Source: Zygaena filipendulae (taxonomy: Eukaryota; Arthropoda; Insecta; Lepidoptera; Zygaenidae). From it: a stretch of DNA of 64,000 bases. The notes under the pieces were generated by a model. The model had not been told where the DNA came from, did not search any database, and saw nothing but the letters and a program-made list of their open reading frames with translations. This document shows, piece by piece, positions 33,200 through 46,440 of this stretch (position 1 is its first letter; each line of letters opens with the position of its first letter). A program made the translations under genes and the position numbers. Where the stretch lies: assembly GCA_907165275.2 (NCBI GenBank), contig OU015663.1, positions 5,964,501 to 6,028,500 of the forward strand. Reading direction: 5' to 3'.

Positions 33200-34472
33200 T
33201 ATATTTATATATCTATGTATAGATATATACAAGAATTGCTCGACAAAAGAAAGTAGATTTAAGATTTTTTTAAATAACAGTAAAAACCGCATCAAAATCT
33301 GTTGCGTATAGATTAAAAGATCTAAGCGGACACACTGCAGAGAAACGCGCATAGGAACTTCGTATTTACATATAATTTTTAATATAAAAAGAAATAAATT
33401 AATTATTTACATTAATCTCTCTCCCTCTCTCTCTCATTTGTTATTCATATCAAACAAATATCTAAATACTTAAATAATGTATAAACTAACAATAAGATCC
33501 TGTCTTTCAGTCTAGATCACCTTTTTATGACAGTAGTATGATCAAAGATTTTTACATCTTACAGAAATGACCCTTCGAAACCACTGCAGCCGTGCCACTT
33601 GCACTAGAAACAAATGGACATAAAGGTTTTACAAAATTGTTTATGTATTTTTGCCAGTTAAAAATAGACTTTGCTACTATATGAATAATGCACTTATGGA
33701 GGTAGAGCACATTTGTAAATCTTAAAAGAGAAAACTGCCAACCCAGCCAGGTAATCTAGTAGAAGTCCCATGTGACTAGTGACGACTAGTACGGATATCT
33801 ATTTTGTTACTGTTTGGACAGTAAATTGTTAAAAATTTGATTAGAACGTTGTACATTGTTAGACGGAAAACAAAATAAACAAGACTATAATAAGTTAACT
33901 ATTTATATAAATAAAAATTAAATATCTACTGGTCGTTATTAAACGCATCACTTGGCATCGACTGACTTTTTAATGTTTGCTATAAATTATAATCCGAATA
34001 TGGTTAGGGAAAGAAAAATTCGAAAGAGTTCCCGGAAAATTTCAATATTCGGGAAAAACAGACACTACGTCTCTCCGGTCAGCTAGTATATTGTTTGTCA
34101 TCATGATTATGATTTTATGTTCTCAAACTGTACCTCATTAGGGCCCCGTTGACGGAGCACAAGATACGATAATTTTTAATTATATCCATTAATCGGATAA
34201 GTTCTAAACTGCACATATTATATGTACCTACTTTATAAACGAACAAATTCAGAATAAAATATTAGCTAAAAAGCATCTATATATCTACAGCATAGACCGA
34301 TAGGGTGATGGGCGAAAAAAAATTATCAATTCAACGAAACTTATGGTCACCCTAAGGGGCAAGATATACATACTGTCTTTGAATCGAGATTACATATGTA
34401 CAGTGCTTCGATCAGTTGGTATTGTCACAGATAATATAATACTACTCGTATGGTACTGTGGATCGAAGGTAC

Positions 34473-34622
34473 AGGGGGTCGATTTTTGAATCGCTCGAAT
34501 TACTATTCGCACACGGAATTGCAAGATTCACGCGTGAATGCTTAAAAAATGTATGAGTATTCGCACGTGAATTCGCGATTCCGTGTATAAAAGTAATTCG
34601 AGCGATTCAAAAATAGGGCCCC
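34473..34622. mobile_element. 150-bp palindromic MITE
   Basis: The outer arms (GATTTTTGAATCGCTCGAAT and complement) and the inner parts (CACGGAATTGC and GCGATTCCGTG) pair across the element. No coding. A CAGTAGTT repeat lies nearby at 34718-34753. The short frames at 34814-35148 overlap in two frames and are not believed. Confidence 0.7.
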
Positions 34623-35249
34623 AGAGCGACGGAAGTTGAGTAGATACTTATTATAGTTTATATGGACGCGTTTGTAGATTGAATACGTATTTTTGAATGC
34701 GTGAAATAGTATTTTTCAGTAGTTTTCAGTAGTTCAGTAGTTCAGTAGTTTTTGCTCGAACAGACTGACAGACGCGACAAACGCGGCAGAGGACTTTGTT
34801 TTTAAGGAAGTAGGTGATCACCGCTACTGATGTCCGATCATCACATTTATTTTACTTCACCGTAAGCAACAATATGTGTGTACCTATACTAGTAAGGGTA
34901 ATAATGCGTTTTTTAACCGTATCAAATCTGTTGACATCCGTGGAAATGATGGTACAACCGACCGGTTATGCATATACATACAAGGTGACAGCAATCACAC
35001 TCCCGGAAGCGGAGCAAGCTGCAAAGTGGCCCACACCCCCACCGCTGCGTATGGATGGATACCTACTGACAAAATATGTACACCGACAAACATTACAACT
35101 CTCACGTACTGGATAGAAATAGATACGATTATATACCTTAAGAGCTAAATAACAGGAGTGTACGTGATTTCACTTAGTTGCACCATGAATGTTGTCCTAA
35201 CAAAGGACGTCAGTGTAGGTTCCGCTGGCATTTGGTTACAAGTAAACTA

Positions 35250-36820
35250 CACTCGAGAGCAATGAATCCGGGTCACTTAAAGAATCCTAAAAATCTCGGA
35301 AACTAAAAATGCTAGGTTAATGCAATAAATCGTATTTAATAGACAATGTAATACTCCTTAAATGAAGGTATTAAAACTTCTTAATTATTGTAAAGTTATA
35401 TCATAAAAAAATCAAACTTGAAAAAGGGCCACTTTCGAAGATGGAACTACGAAATTACAGCATTTGGTTTTGCTTTTGTTTGTAATCTGTCATTTATGTG
35501 GGTACATAAACCATGTTGATAGTGCTCTATATTCATTATTCAAGCTGAAATTATGTCGCTTACGCCTGAAGAATGCACCAGAATACTTACAATGCTGGAA
35601 ACCGGCCGGAGTCAGCGCGATACAGCCAGGACTGTCAGTGTGTCGCTGTCAACAGTACAAAGAGTTCTCCGACGTTACGAAGAAACTGGTTCTAACCTAC
35701 GCAGACCAGGAACGGGCAGAACCAGGTGTACCACAGCACGAGAAGACCGATACTTGGTGAACACCATGCTTCGAAATCGCTTTCTCACAGGAACTGAACT
35801 CACAAATCAGTTTCGACGCCTCGGAGGAAGTAACCCAAGTGCATGGACAGTAAGACGTCGGCTTGCTGAATCTAACTTAAAACCCCTTAGACCTGCAAAC
35901 GGCCCTAAACTGGAGCGTGCGCATCGTATTTCATGACTAAGATATGCCCAGAGCCACGTAAATTGGAGTATTGAAGATTGGTCAAAAGTTATGTTCTCCG
36001 ACGAATCAAAATTTATGCTCTACAAGCACGATGGAAGACACAGAGTGTATCGAAGACCAGGGGAAAGATTCAAGCAAGCATGCATCGAAGAAAAAGTAGC
36101 CTACGGTGGTGGGTCTGTACTTGTGTGGGCCGGAATTTCTTCTGAAAGTCGCACAGAGCTGGTGATCATAGAAAACGGCTCTTTAACTAGCGTAAGATAT
36201 GTGGAAGAAATCCTCAATGATCACGTTGGTCCATTTATGGTCAATTTAGGTGAGGATGCTATATTTATGCATGACAATGCCCGACCTCATACAGGTAGGA
36301 TTGTGAATGACTACCTTCAAGAGATGAACATTACTCGTATGGAGTGGCCAGCGCGCAGCCCGGATATCAACCCGATCGAGCATGCTTGGGACGAGCTAGG
36401 CAGATGCGTAAAACAACGAAACCCTCCCCCAATCACGCTTCGTGAGCTCAAAATTGCTCTCACAGAGGAATGGGAGAATATTCCCCAAAATCGTATAAGG
36501 AACTTGGTGTACAGCATGCCAATCCGCGTAAACGCAGTAATGGAAGCACGAGGAGGCAATACGAAGTATTAAAATTCAAGAAAATCGTAATGAAGTTCAA
36601 AAATTTCATGTTTCCTATTTTTGTTTTAAGGAGAGATCAGCAGTTTTTTTCTTTATGTAATTTTGTGTTAATAAAATGTATGGTGACTCATATTTTTTTT
36701 ACTTTCATTTAAGGAGTATTACATTGTCTATTAAATACAATTTATTGCATTAACCTATCATTTTTAGTTTCCGAGATTTTTAACATTCTTTAAGTGACCC
36801 GGATTCATTGCTCTCGAGTG
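35250..36820 (+). mobile_element. Tc1-like DNA transposon with about 118-bp inverted ends
   Basis: Element of 1571 bp between TA duplications at 35248-35249 and 36821-36822. Ends CACTCGAGAGCAATGAATCC are inverted for about 118 bases with few differences (35250-35366 and 36704-36820). It contains a transposase gene spoiled by one stop. High similarity of the two ends suggests a recent insertion. Confidence 0.92.
35553..36572 (+). pseudogene. Tc1 transposase with a single nonsense codon
   Basis: The frame 35553-36572 would give 339 residues, the usual length. The N-terminus has helix-turn-helix features (MSLTPEECTRILTMLETGRS, STVQRVLRRYEETGS) and a GRTR motif. The catalytic triad is present: D in MFSDES, D in HDNARPH, and E in NPIEHAWDELG, with 34 residues between the last two (DD34E). 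The only visible break is TGA at 35934-35936, one base change from CGA arginine. The element cannot make full-length enzyme itself but could be moved in trans. Confidence 0.9.
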
Positions 36821-36822
36821 TA

Positions 36823-38814
36823 TTAGGTCTCTTACATTAGGACAATTTTACTTTAATATGTACCGTCATGGGAAACCATGTCTTATGCAAATAAATAATT
36901 TATTATTATTACTACACATGATTTCGTCCGTGAATATAAACGATACCTCAGGGTCGTTAGGAAGATATCGCTAGAAAAGCGATAAGACCGCCGCTTGTAG
37001 GCCGCCAGCCTTATGTTAATAATAATAAAAGTTACTATTAACATAATAATTGTAACATTTTGTTTGATAATTTTGGTAGGTATAGGTACAAGAAAGAGTT
37101 GCTTCTAAATTATTATTTTTTTAAATAGGTATATGCAATGTAAAATTTAATTACATTAACTCTTTAATATAATGCTTAACGGTTTTAGTAAATACTCATA
37201 CCTACTTTTTTATTATTTATTAAAACCAATATAATACAAATACATTTTTCAGTTATTTCCAGTGCAACAAAAACCACTTTATCAAATTATATTTAATTAA
37301 TAGAGATTTGAAAAACCTTAAAAATAAAACTATTAATAATTATTCTTAACATTTCCTAAATAATCAACTTGCGTTGCTTGACCATTAGTACAAAATAATT
37401 AATTGATCAACGGTTTTATCGATTCATGCGTGCGCGCATCTGCCTGAACCCACGCGTCACTAAAAGTGCAATTGAAACCGCACAATATCGAATGCATAGT
37501 TACTCCATTATTTAATGTGAAGCCATGCTAACTTAATGTGTAGGGTGGATGCTATTACTTTGTTCTCAGCGATTTATTTCTAAAGAACGTAAAAATAATT
37601 ATATTATATTTAAGTATAAAAACACACAAAATTGTTTTTTTATATTTTGTACTTTTTATATTCTGTAAGGATTAAAAAAAAAATCGATATGAAAAATTAT
37701 ACATTACATTACATTATACCAATACAGTGCCTACACGTAGCTAGAAATTGATACGGTATGAGCCAGAAATATGCTTCGGGCAGACATTATAGTGTTATGT
37801 TACGCTGGATTATTAAATGGACATAGATAAGCAATAGTGTGTTAACCCACACTGGAGAAATTTTGAGTAAATCGTGTTTTAAAATTATAGAGCCATCTTC
37901 TGTCAACATTTTTTATGTTCAATATTTAGTTACATACTTAAACAATGTAATAAGTTAAACACATAATTAAAAAAACGTTCCCTAACTCTCAATAAATCGT
38001 TCTGAATAGGTAACTTAATTTTGTGGGTTAAGATGTTATAGCTTATCTCCGTCCAAATATGCGTATATTATGGCAATGTACAAGTACTGTCCGATGCCCG
38101 TAGCACTGATCTGCACCCCCAGAAAATTGTATATATAGTACGTACCTATGTTCTTCTAACAGCAAAAAAAAATGTCGTGTCTAGCTCGTTTACTAATGTT
38201 ACAGTTATAATAATTTTCTTTTACCTATGCCGCAACTGAGACGGTGTGTATGCATTTAGGCTTACAAGTTACCATGTAGGTATTTGTAGTAAGCTGTAAG
38301 GTATATGCATGTAAAAAGAATTAAGAATGTACAATTGTTGCCGTTTGTGCTTATAAACGCATGCATCATTGAGACAATTAAAAATTATTAAAACCGATTC
38401 CATCATATTATAATATTATCTTTATCACAAAGCAGAAGCTTCTTTTCTGTTTTAAAAGTTGTTAAAAAAATTATCCTGCAGAGTTAGATATTATTCCGTA
38501 AAATTTTAGAAATTAAGTATAATTTATTTTACCAGCAGTTTTCTTATTAAAATTTCATTAAACGTCTGTTTGATAAAATAATCAGAAGAGCGAGCTGTTT
38601 TCCGCGCAACTTACAGAGTAGGTAGGTACTTGAAAGCCGTTTGTTATTTAGCCATCGTGAGTATAGCCGGGTTTATTAAAAGGTGAATATAATTAAATTA
38701 AGCCAGTTTCTTTGACGCCCCATCCGAAGATAATACAAGTATTTAATTTTAATAGAGGGATGAGGTAATGGCGTTATAGTTAATAAATATATCGATATCG
38801 ATGATATGACTATA
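36823..38814. other. no gene recognised
   Basis: AT-rich. A possible LINE-end tail with ATAAATAATTTATTATTATT lies at 36890-36912, and a small GC-rich patch (GCGTGCGCGCATC) at 37428-37460. Nothing coding is supported. Confidence 0.4.
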
Positions 38815-38994
38815 CTAGCCATTCCCCGCGGCTCCACCTGCATTAATTTTGGAGTTCCCGCCGAGAATTCTGGGATAAAAATTACCTTATAAATGTCCTT
38901 TTCTCTACCCCCGACAATGTTTACACAAAACCAACGTTTATGCATAAAACCTAATATAAAATTTTCAGTTATAATATACATTATAATATTAGGA
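38815..38994 (-). mobile_element. Helitron-like element
   Basis: Opens CTAGCCATTCCCCGCGGCTC, contains GGAGTTCCCGCCGAGAATTC and closes ATAATATTAGGA. Diverged, but both ends are recognisable. Confidence 0.6.
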
Positions 38995-39081
38995 TTACAA
39001 TTATGTATATTGTGTTGTTAGGTATTTTATTTTTAGCAAGGGTATTGACTTAACAACGTAATCTGTTTTTACATTAATATA

Positions 39082-39270
39082 CTAGCTGTCCCCGGCTGTT
39101 TAACCCACTGTAATTTCCCGGGAGATCCCGTAAGAATTGCGGAATAAAAAGTAGGTACCCTATGTCACTCAGGACTACCGTAGCTTCCTATAAGTAAAAG
39201 AATTTTCAAAATCGGTTCAGTAAATCCAGAGATTATCCCCTACAACGTCACAAACTCACAAACTTTACCT
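39082..39270 (-). mobile_element. decayed Helitron-like element
   Basis: Opens CTAGCTGTCCCCGGCTG, contains TTCCCGGGAGATCCC and TACCCTATGTCAC. The far end is lost near TTTATAAATTC. Confidence 0.45.
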
Positions 39271-39275
39271 CTTTA

Positions 39276-39430
39276 TAAATTCAAATTCAAATATACTTTA
39301 TTGCGCCAAAAAAACCACAAAAGAGATAGTAAGACAAATAAAACGAAAAGATAGAAGGTGGCCTTATTGCTAGAGGCTATAATATTATATTAGAGGTTAT
39401 AATATTAGCATAGATAGATAATTATGCTGC
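39276..39430 (-). mobile_element. LINE 3' tail with hexamer repeat
   Basis: In minus orientation it ends AATAAAGTATATTTGAATTT with GAATTT repeats, similar in design to the hexamer tail of the 56-59 kb LINE. 5'-truncated, no coding. Confidence 0.4.
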
Positions 39431-39828
39431 TTGAATAGATATGGATTCAAAAACCTACATCTTTCAGAGAAGTATTTACAAAAACTACTCCTTAAGATAT
39501 TTTTTTCTTTAAATAAATAATTTAGACAAGTCGATTTTATTGAATAGCTTCACCAAAATGCTTTTTATTGAAAAGTACTCTAAATATTACCTTTTGTCGA
39601 TATGTTGTTCATATCGGCAACTAGATATGAGGAGAAATATTTTTTCTTCGCAATCTCAACGAGAAAATGTCGAAGTTTAAAGTGTAATAATTACTAAATT
39701 ATTTTATGAGAAAACTTCCGCGAATACTTACCTACCTATTTTTAATGTGAAAAATGAAAAATAAAACAACACGAAAAACAATGCAAAATCAATTGTTAGG
39801 CAATATTGAGGATAACATCTTCAATATT

Positions 39829-40003
39829 ATGAATGCCAAAGTGAGTTTGTTTGTTTGTTTCACGTCTTAACTGCTCAACCGATTATTATCATATAGTAAA
39901 ATTTTGCCTGCATGCATACGGAAAAGAACATAGAGTACTTTTATCCAGGAATTTCCGCAGGAACAACGAAATAAATGTGGGTGAAACCGCGGGAAACAGC
40001 TAG
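39829..40003 (+). mobile_element. Helitron-like element
   Basis: AATATTATGAATGCCAAAGT at the left, GGTGAAACCGCGGGAAACAG and CTAG at 40000-40003. 40004-43602 beyond it is AT-rich with no supported gene; the frames at 40718-41023 and 41346-41675 match nothing I recognise. Confidence 0.65.
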
Positions 40004-43000
40004 TTAGCTAGTTTCTTTTTTTTCATTTAAGACAGTCCCATGTCCCATTATATGATGAATAATAATAAGCTGGTCCCTATTAAAATAACAAATAAGTAAA
40101 TATTTTGTATTTGCGTTTACCCTGGACCAGGGTGTTTAATATGTATGTAACATAAATATACTTAGTAGGTATGTATTTACCAAAAAAAAGTATATATACT
40201 TACATAATAATTGTAAAACGTTCGGTCTGACTAGACGCCGGCCCTGCGTAATAATTTGCAGGGATTATTACCTACTTACTACCTAGTATAATATTATAAG
40301 TAAAAAAAAATCGGCAGGTCATTAGTCTATACTCTATATAGTACCTAGTAGGTAATATAGTACCTAGTATAGGGAACAATGTATAAGAAAATAATAGATA
40401 CGTATTAAAGATAAATTGTATTTGGTTTTTCATTCGCTTTTAGCGTATTTCTTATAAAAAATACGAATCAAAACATCTTTAAAAAACTTAAACCTATTAA
40501 TAAATTTAATTTGTATATCGCGATCTCTATATACAAACACCTCAAAAACGTGTGACGACGCAAATTAAAGTTATACTTCAAGCTAATTATAATACGCTAA
40601 GGGCAAAGGTGTTATCGTGATTGAAAGAGCCATTGTTGGCTCAACTATGTGTAATTGCTTGCCTGTAAAAAAAATAAATGGACAAGAAAATTTTCCATGT
40701 GGTGGCACTCACGCTAACTAAGGCGAATTCATGCAAACTAGCTCTATTGTATACCTTATTTTATTGCAGTTTGATGCATAATCTTCATAAATAAGCATAA
40801 ATTTAATAAATTTTTCAGGGCAACTCATAAATTTTTCACTGCAGAACTTTGCTGCCCATCCAAGCGACCACTGAAAGGTGGATTGGAAAATATACTCTTG
40901 AGGGATAAGTCCACTTTTACGCTTAATACCTAATACACGATAGACACATAAAGCACCGGTTTCATTCAAAATTGTAATCGAAATGGATGTGTAATGTATA
41001 CGTGAAACAGCGTGAAATAACATTCAAGCCAAGAGACGTATGTGATTCCGCTACACGTGGGATTGAATTACTCTGAGTGCAGCGCTGAATGTGATCCTAA
41101 TATACCTAATAATTCTATGTAATACATATTAAAAGTTAAATTACAGTAAGTTAAATTAAGTTAAAGTACAGTTTTAATTTACGCAATTTTTCATTATTGC
41201 ACAATGCTTGCAGGATAAAAAACAAATAAACAAGGTTCAAATTTTTTTTGCCATGATTGGTACTTTCTTTCATTAAATACATAAGGTGGGTAATCCTTTC
41301 AATCTGAACTGTTATAAAAAGGTATTAAGAGCTTTTTCATAATATTTGATTTCATTGTGTAACAGCAATCTATCTCTACTTCAAAAAAATACGTTAACAA
41401 ATTCAGTTTCTTTTCCCTTTTTTCCTTTTTGTTCCTTTCTTTTCCTATCTGTAAATGTAGTACCTACAATAAACTCTTTTATTTTATTATCTCATTTATT
41501 AAAAATACATCTTTTAAGTTTTTTAATCACCAACACTGATGCATCTGGCTCTAGTTACCAGTTGTTAAGATCACAGTCATATTATTTAGTAATTTATCTA
41601 GTAATATTATTATTGTTTAATTTTTTAAACCGTTTTATGATGGCAAAAATATATATAGAAGATTGGAGTTGTTAAATAGATAAGTTGAGACAGTAGACTT
41701 TACGCGCCGTCCCTCGCCCCTCGTGACTCGTCGTTAGCTAACGCGACCGGGACAACACCTTCCGATTTCAAAACACACTCCATCCAAATTGGAAGCTAAA
41801 TGCTGAATAAAGTTATTTGCCATGAATGCCTCCGGGCACAAATTTCAATTATTGTCGCATCCGAATAGTTTCGTAGGGGATCAACAGTACAGTCGTGTAG
41901 AAATCTTTTGGTCATGATCTCTTCACATCTTGAAAAACGATTATTCTTTCCTCGATAGCTTTTAATCCCAGTCAACGTATCTAAGTAAAAATGGTAAATG
42001 TAAAGAGGACATTATAGTAGGGATTTCGACTAGAAAATTCGTTTCTAACAAATATTTCATAAAAGATTCTTTTTATAATAATAAGACAATGCTAAATTTC
42101 CAGTCATATTGCTAGTAGGTAAGCGTCATTGGAGACAGTGCATAAAAAATAATAATCTTTGTTTATGTTTTAAAGAAACGTCCGTAAAAAATCATAAGAT
42201 GATTTAAATTCCCGGTGTCGTTTCTCAAACCTGTCGATATCGTGCTGTGTTATTATATTTATGTAAGTATACATTTATTATTATGACCTAAAGAGTGACA
42301 CTATTATTTTTTAAGAGAAATAAACTTCTTCGACCGTAAAAATTTCGTTTGCTATTGTACCATATAGGAGGCGTATTCGACTTGTAAAAGGGTCAAAATA
42401 TTTTATTAGCCTTGCGATTTTAACTGTATAGCGGGGCGCCAACGAGATTAGAGGCCCCGGGCGAAAAGTGACAAATCGAGGCTTGACTAGCCAAGTCGCA
42501 CTCCACATCACCCTATTCGATCAACTTAATTTCAGCATAGCCACACAAATTCGAATTCTATTGTATTAAAATAAGGTTTGTTTTTCGATTGAAATTCCTT
42601 TTTAGAACGCATGTAAGGATGCTTGCGAATATTTTTTATGTATGAAGTACGAACGCAACTGCAGAACCAATTTAATTTCCACTAGCCATGAGTCAAGTGA
42701 ATGAAGTGCTGATTCTAAATGTCAGTCGCATTCATGATTGGTTTGTAAGTATAAATGGTTAGTTGGTGCATAGCTTTAGCTGTAGGTTACTCATGTACCA
42801 TAATAATCACAGTCAGTACCTATTTTAATCCAAGTATGCTTAACATTAAAGGTTATATTGTTAGTAAAATTCATACTTCTGAAGACCATTTCGCGTGGCT
42901 TTTCCAATTTCGGTTAAATTGTTATACCTACCTAATAACGAATAGTTTAAAAACTCTACCTACGGCCACCACGGCCATTTTGTACCTACTTATTGTTAGA

Positions 43001-43602
43001 GTTTTATAATTATTCTTGCTCGTGACGTGACACATAATCGTGTTTAGTAAAAAGATATTCATAATATTACTTATTAAAATACTAAACCACCATTATATAA
43101 TATATACCTACAGCATTAATTTATCTTAAACTATATCAAGTTTAACTGGTCCATGACTATATGTATCTACTGAAGAGTAATATCTACTAAATAATAATCT
43201 GTAGGTACCTAATACAAAAGGTTCGTTGCCACTACTGAACAGAGTTCCATGATGGAATTACTGTTTTTTTTTACTGTAGTTCCTTTTTAAAAGAACCTGA
43301 AAATAATGAAACTAATGTCAAATTTTGCAATGACTAGTTCCACCTTTCTTTTTTATATGTAACTTAGCTATGAATCTATATACATTATACATATCTTTCT
43401 ATACATCTAAATCTATGCATCTATATCTATTTGAAGTGTCTATTTGTAATTTCTAATTAACAGCTTTCACTAAATGCATATAAATGTATCTAGGCTGTTA
43501 CAGAAAGGTGTAGTCATATTTGACGATTGTGTTTACGTTCAGAGAGAAGGTAACCACTACGTGTTTACGTTATCATTTGCAATGATTTGACACAATTAAC
43601 GG

Positions 43603-43943
43603 AACCAGGAGGCCGATCGCGCTATATTATAACGACATTACCAAAACAAAACCAAACATCACACGTTTAAACTTAAAATTTAAAATTAATATTTTAAGCA
43701 TATTTCATATCGCGCTTATTATTTTAATTATATATTATTTTCTAAATATGAGTTGAATCGTCATCTTTAAAAATAACCAGCGCGATACGAAATATGCTTA
43801 ATTCAATTAAATTTCTTGTATTTATGGCGGTGCATTTTAATAATATGCTTAAAATATTAATTTAAAATTTGACGTTTAAACGTGTGACGTTTGGTTTTGT
43901 TTTGGTAATATCGTTATAAAATAGCGCGATCAGCCTCCTGTTC
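43603..43943. mobile_element. inverted-repeat MITE, about 340 bp
   Basis: Arms starting AACCAGGAGGCCGATCGCGC and running past CCAAAACAAAACCAAAC and CACACGTTTAAAC are complementary for over 100 bases with scattered differences. No coding. Confidence 0.8.
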
Positions 43944-44269
43944 AATGAAATAAACTACCCTAAAAGCAAGATTTGTCTTTGTTAACTTGTCTGTAAAAAA
44001 CCTAAACGCTGATAAATTGCATTAAACGATCTTGAACTCGTCACCTGTAACCGATTTATGACTTACCTAGTTATGTGAAATATTTAATTTGTTGCAGAAG
44101 TAGTCGTTTAATATATTTTTTCTTTCGGTTGTGAAATTATAAAGCCAGGTTTTTGGGCAAAATACCACGGTCAAAATATTGTAAAAGATTACCAGATTAC
44201 GATCTTGAAATATAACTAAACCTTTCCGTCACATCCTGTATAGGTACAGTAGTTGCATTGTAATTTTTT

Positions 44270-44440
44270 TTTTAATATTTGTCTGTGTGTCTGTCTGAAA
44301 CGGCTGGACCAATTTTAACGAAACTTTCCCTGGCAGATAGCTGATGTTATAAAAACTAACTTAGGCTACTTTTATTTTAGAAAAAATTGTTCCTGCTGGA
44401 ATTCCGAAACTCACGCCAGTGAAAACGCGGGGCACAGCTA
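44270..44440 (+). mobile_element. Helitron-like remnant
   Basis: Contains GGACCAATTTTAACGAAACT and ends GAAACTCACGCCAGTGAAAA, CGCGGGGCACAGCTA. 43944-44269 and 44441-45765 show no gene, with moderately GC-rich patches at 44550-44640 and 44850-44970. Confidence 0.5.
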
Positions 44441-45765
44441 TTCTAAATAAGAAAAATAAAGTCTAACTAGGTATGGATCAGATTTATAACTTCAAAAGTA
44501 ATATATTTTCCAAAAAATAATAAGTGTACAGTATAATAACAAATCATTAATACGGCGCTCGGCGTGCGACTCTGCACTGTTGCCTGTTTGTGACGTTACC
44601 ACCGTCGCATTGTCGCCGACGTCAAACTGGAGCCCTGTAATTATTGGCTTGCTACTGACAACCCACTGTTACGGATATCATAAGGTACAGCTTCTAAAAT
44701 ATACTGAGAAGTTGATAGGTAAACGTTAATATTTATTCACGCAACAAGTCTCGATTTTTAATTTTTTTACTTAAACTCCGATACGAGAACTTTGTCGTTG
44801 TAAATTTTCTCGTTTACTTAGATTTTTCACTCGTATAATAATCTCGTCGCGCCGTTATCGAAGGAGGCTGGATTCAATCAGCCTCAAAGTACCTCGCTGA
44901 GAGGCTTACAGTTCCGGAGGTGTTCGCGACGTATACGCTCCGACGCATCCTCGGGGATTCCGTTCGTTCTCTAAACGAAATTCGGTGTACCTTCATATTT
45001 ACAAAAGATACTATGAAATGACAGAGCGTGTTACAAGTTCAACGATATGTAAAGCTCGTTACGCTTTTTTGGCCTGTTCAAAGGCAAATCGGATGTTTTT
45101 AAGCTATTTGTATAATATTATTTAATTTTAAAATTTAATATCGTTGAAATTAATGGCAAAGAGACACACCTTCCCAGCGTGAATTGCGGAATTCTCTCAG
45201 AGACTACATAATAATATGTTTTAATCCAAAAAACATACTGTAGGTGTGCATGCCAGATTTTATTTCGTGAAAATATAAAGTTACACGTACCTAAATGTAA
45301 GAATGTTAAAGAAAAAGAGGAGCCATTAAAAATTCATGGGAAAAATCTGTTCGCATAACAAATTAATAGACCATCTCAACCCTAAGCGAAATGTTTTGAT
45401 GTAGAGATAGATGCCGAGCTAAACGGGGAAAGAATACCCTATCCAAGACTCCCCTGATAGTTATTTGATATGATTTATTCATACACACTCATCGCTCGTC
45501 AGCCTACGCCACGTCAAATGGAAGTTTATATAATAGAAAAATACTTTCCGAAATCTATTTATAAAGCCATTATGGAAGCTTTTTTTTTTTCATTTTAAAG
45601 CTGTTTGTGACGCGTTCGCGTTTTTTATGCAAATTATAGAGAGTGGAGGGTTGCTACTTGCGGCTTGTAGTGCGAGAGATGTTTATCCAACTAAGTATAA
45701 TGTTTACGCGATGGCTGAAGAATAAGGGTTTGGATAACAACGATAATATTCCCTTTTTATTAACT

Positions 45766-45870
45766 AACTGGCTATTCCCTATGGTTTCACCCGCGTTAAT
45801 TTCGGAGTTCCCGCGGGAAGTCCAGGAGAAAAATCTTTTTCTGTACCCTGACAAGGTGTATGCTAAATAT
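45766..45870 (-). mobile_element. short Helitron-like fragment
   Basis: GGTTTCACCCGCGTTAATTT and CGGAGTTCCCGCGGGAAG are the inverted 3' end of the family. The rest is missing or decayed. Confidence 0.5.
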
Positions 45871-46149
45871 TGTGATTAAGTAATTAAGTCGTACAAAAGT
45901 AAGGAACAATTAAACAAATAAACTCGAATTTGCATTTAGACGAATTAAGATTCATTTCTATAAGGCAACCATGCGGAATTTCATATTGATAAATTTTGTA
46001 AAATTGTATTATTTGCTAAAGATATACTTCATTGTTATTTAATAAGGACAGAAAAAAGATAACTTGATCAATGTGAACACTACGCTCACTAAAACAATTG
46101 ACTGCTTTACAGTAAATAACCTACAGCTAATCTACAACGATCTAATCTT

Positions 46150-46440
46150 TCTCTGTTTCGACTACGTAGACATTATGCTGAATGGTTATAAGATGGAACT
46201 GGTAGAGTCAACCGTATCTATTTCTGGCCTCAGATTAGAGCCTTGGCTAACAGACTTAGTTCAGCTGCTTATGCGATAAGAAAGGTCCATCTAAAAACTG
46301 CTCGCTTTGTATATTTTAGCTATTTTCATAGCGGGTAATATCTTATGGCTTACTGCTCTGGGGAAAAGCAGCTAAAACTGAGACTATTTTCATTCTCCAA
46401 AAGATCAAGCTCAGAAAGCTTTCATAGAAATCGGGTTTCT
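46150..46440 (+). pseudogene. decayed LINE reverse-transcriptase fragment
   Basis: One frame reads RLSSAAYAIRKVHLKTARFV then YFSYFHS. After a frameshift a second frame reads ISYGLLLWGKAAKTETIFIL, then QK. Both are the region after the RT palm domain in Jockey/CR1-group LINEs, as in VELWGRAADCERVFRMQKRA of the LINE at 56-59 kb. Stops and frameshifts show it is dead. 46441-48111 holds no supported gene. Confidence 0.8.

Noticed and set aside
34814..35148. Two overlapping frames of 90-100 residues
   Set aside because: They occupy different frames of the same stretch and match nothing; one must be spurious and neither looks coding.
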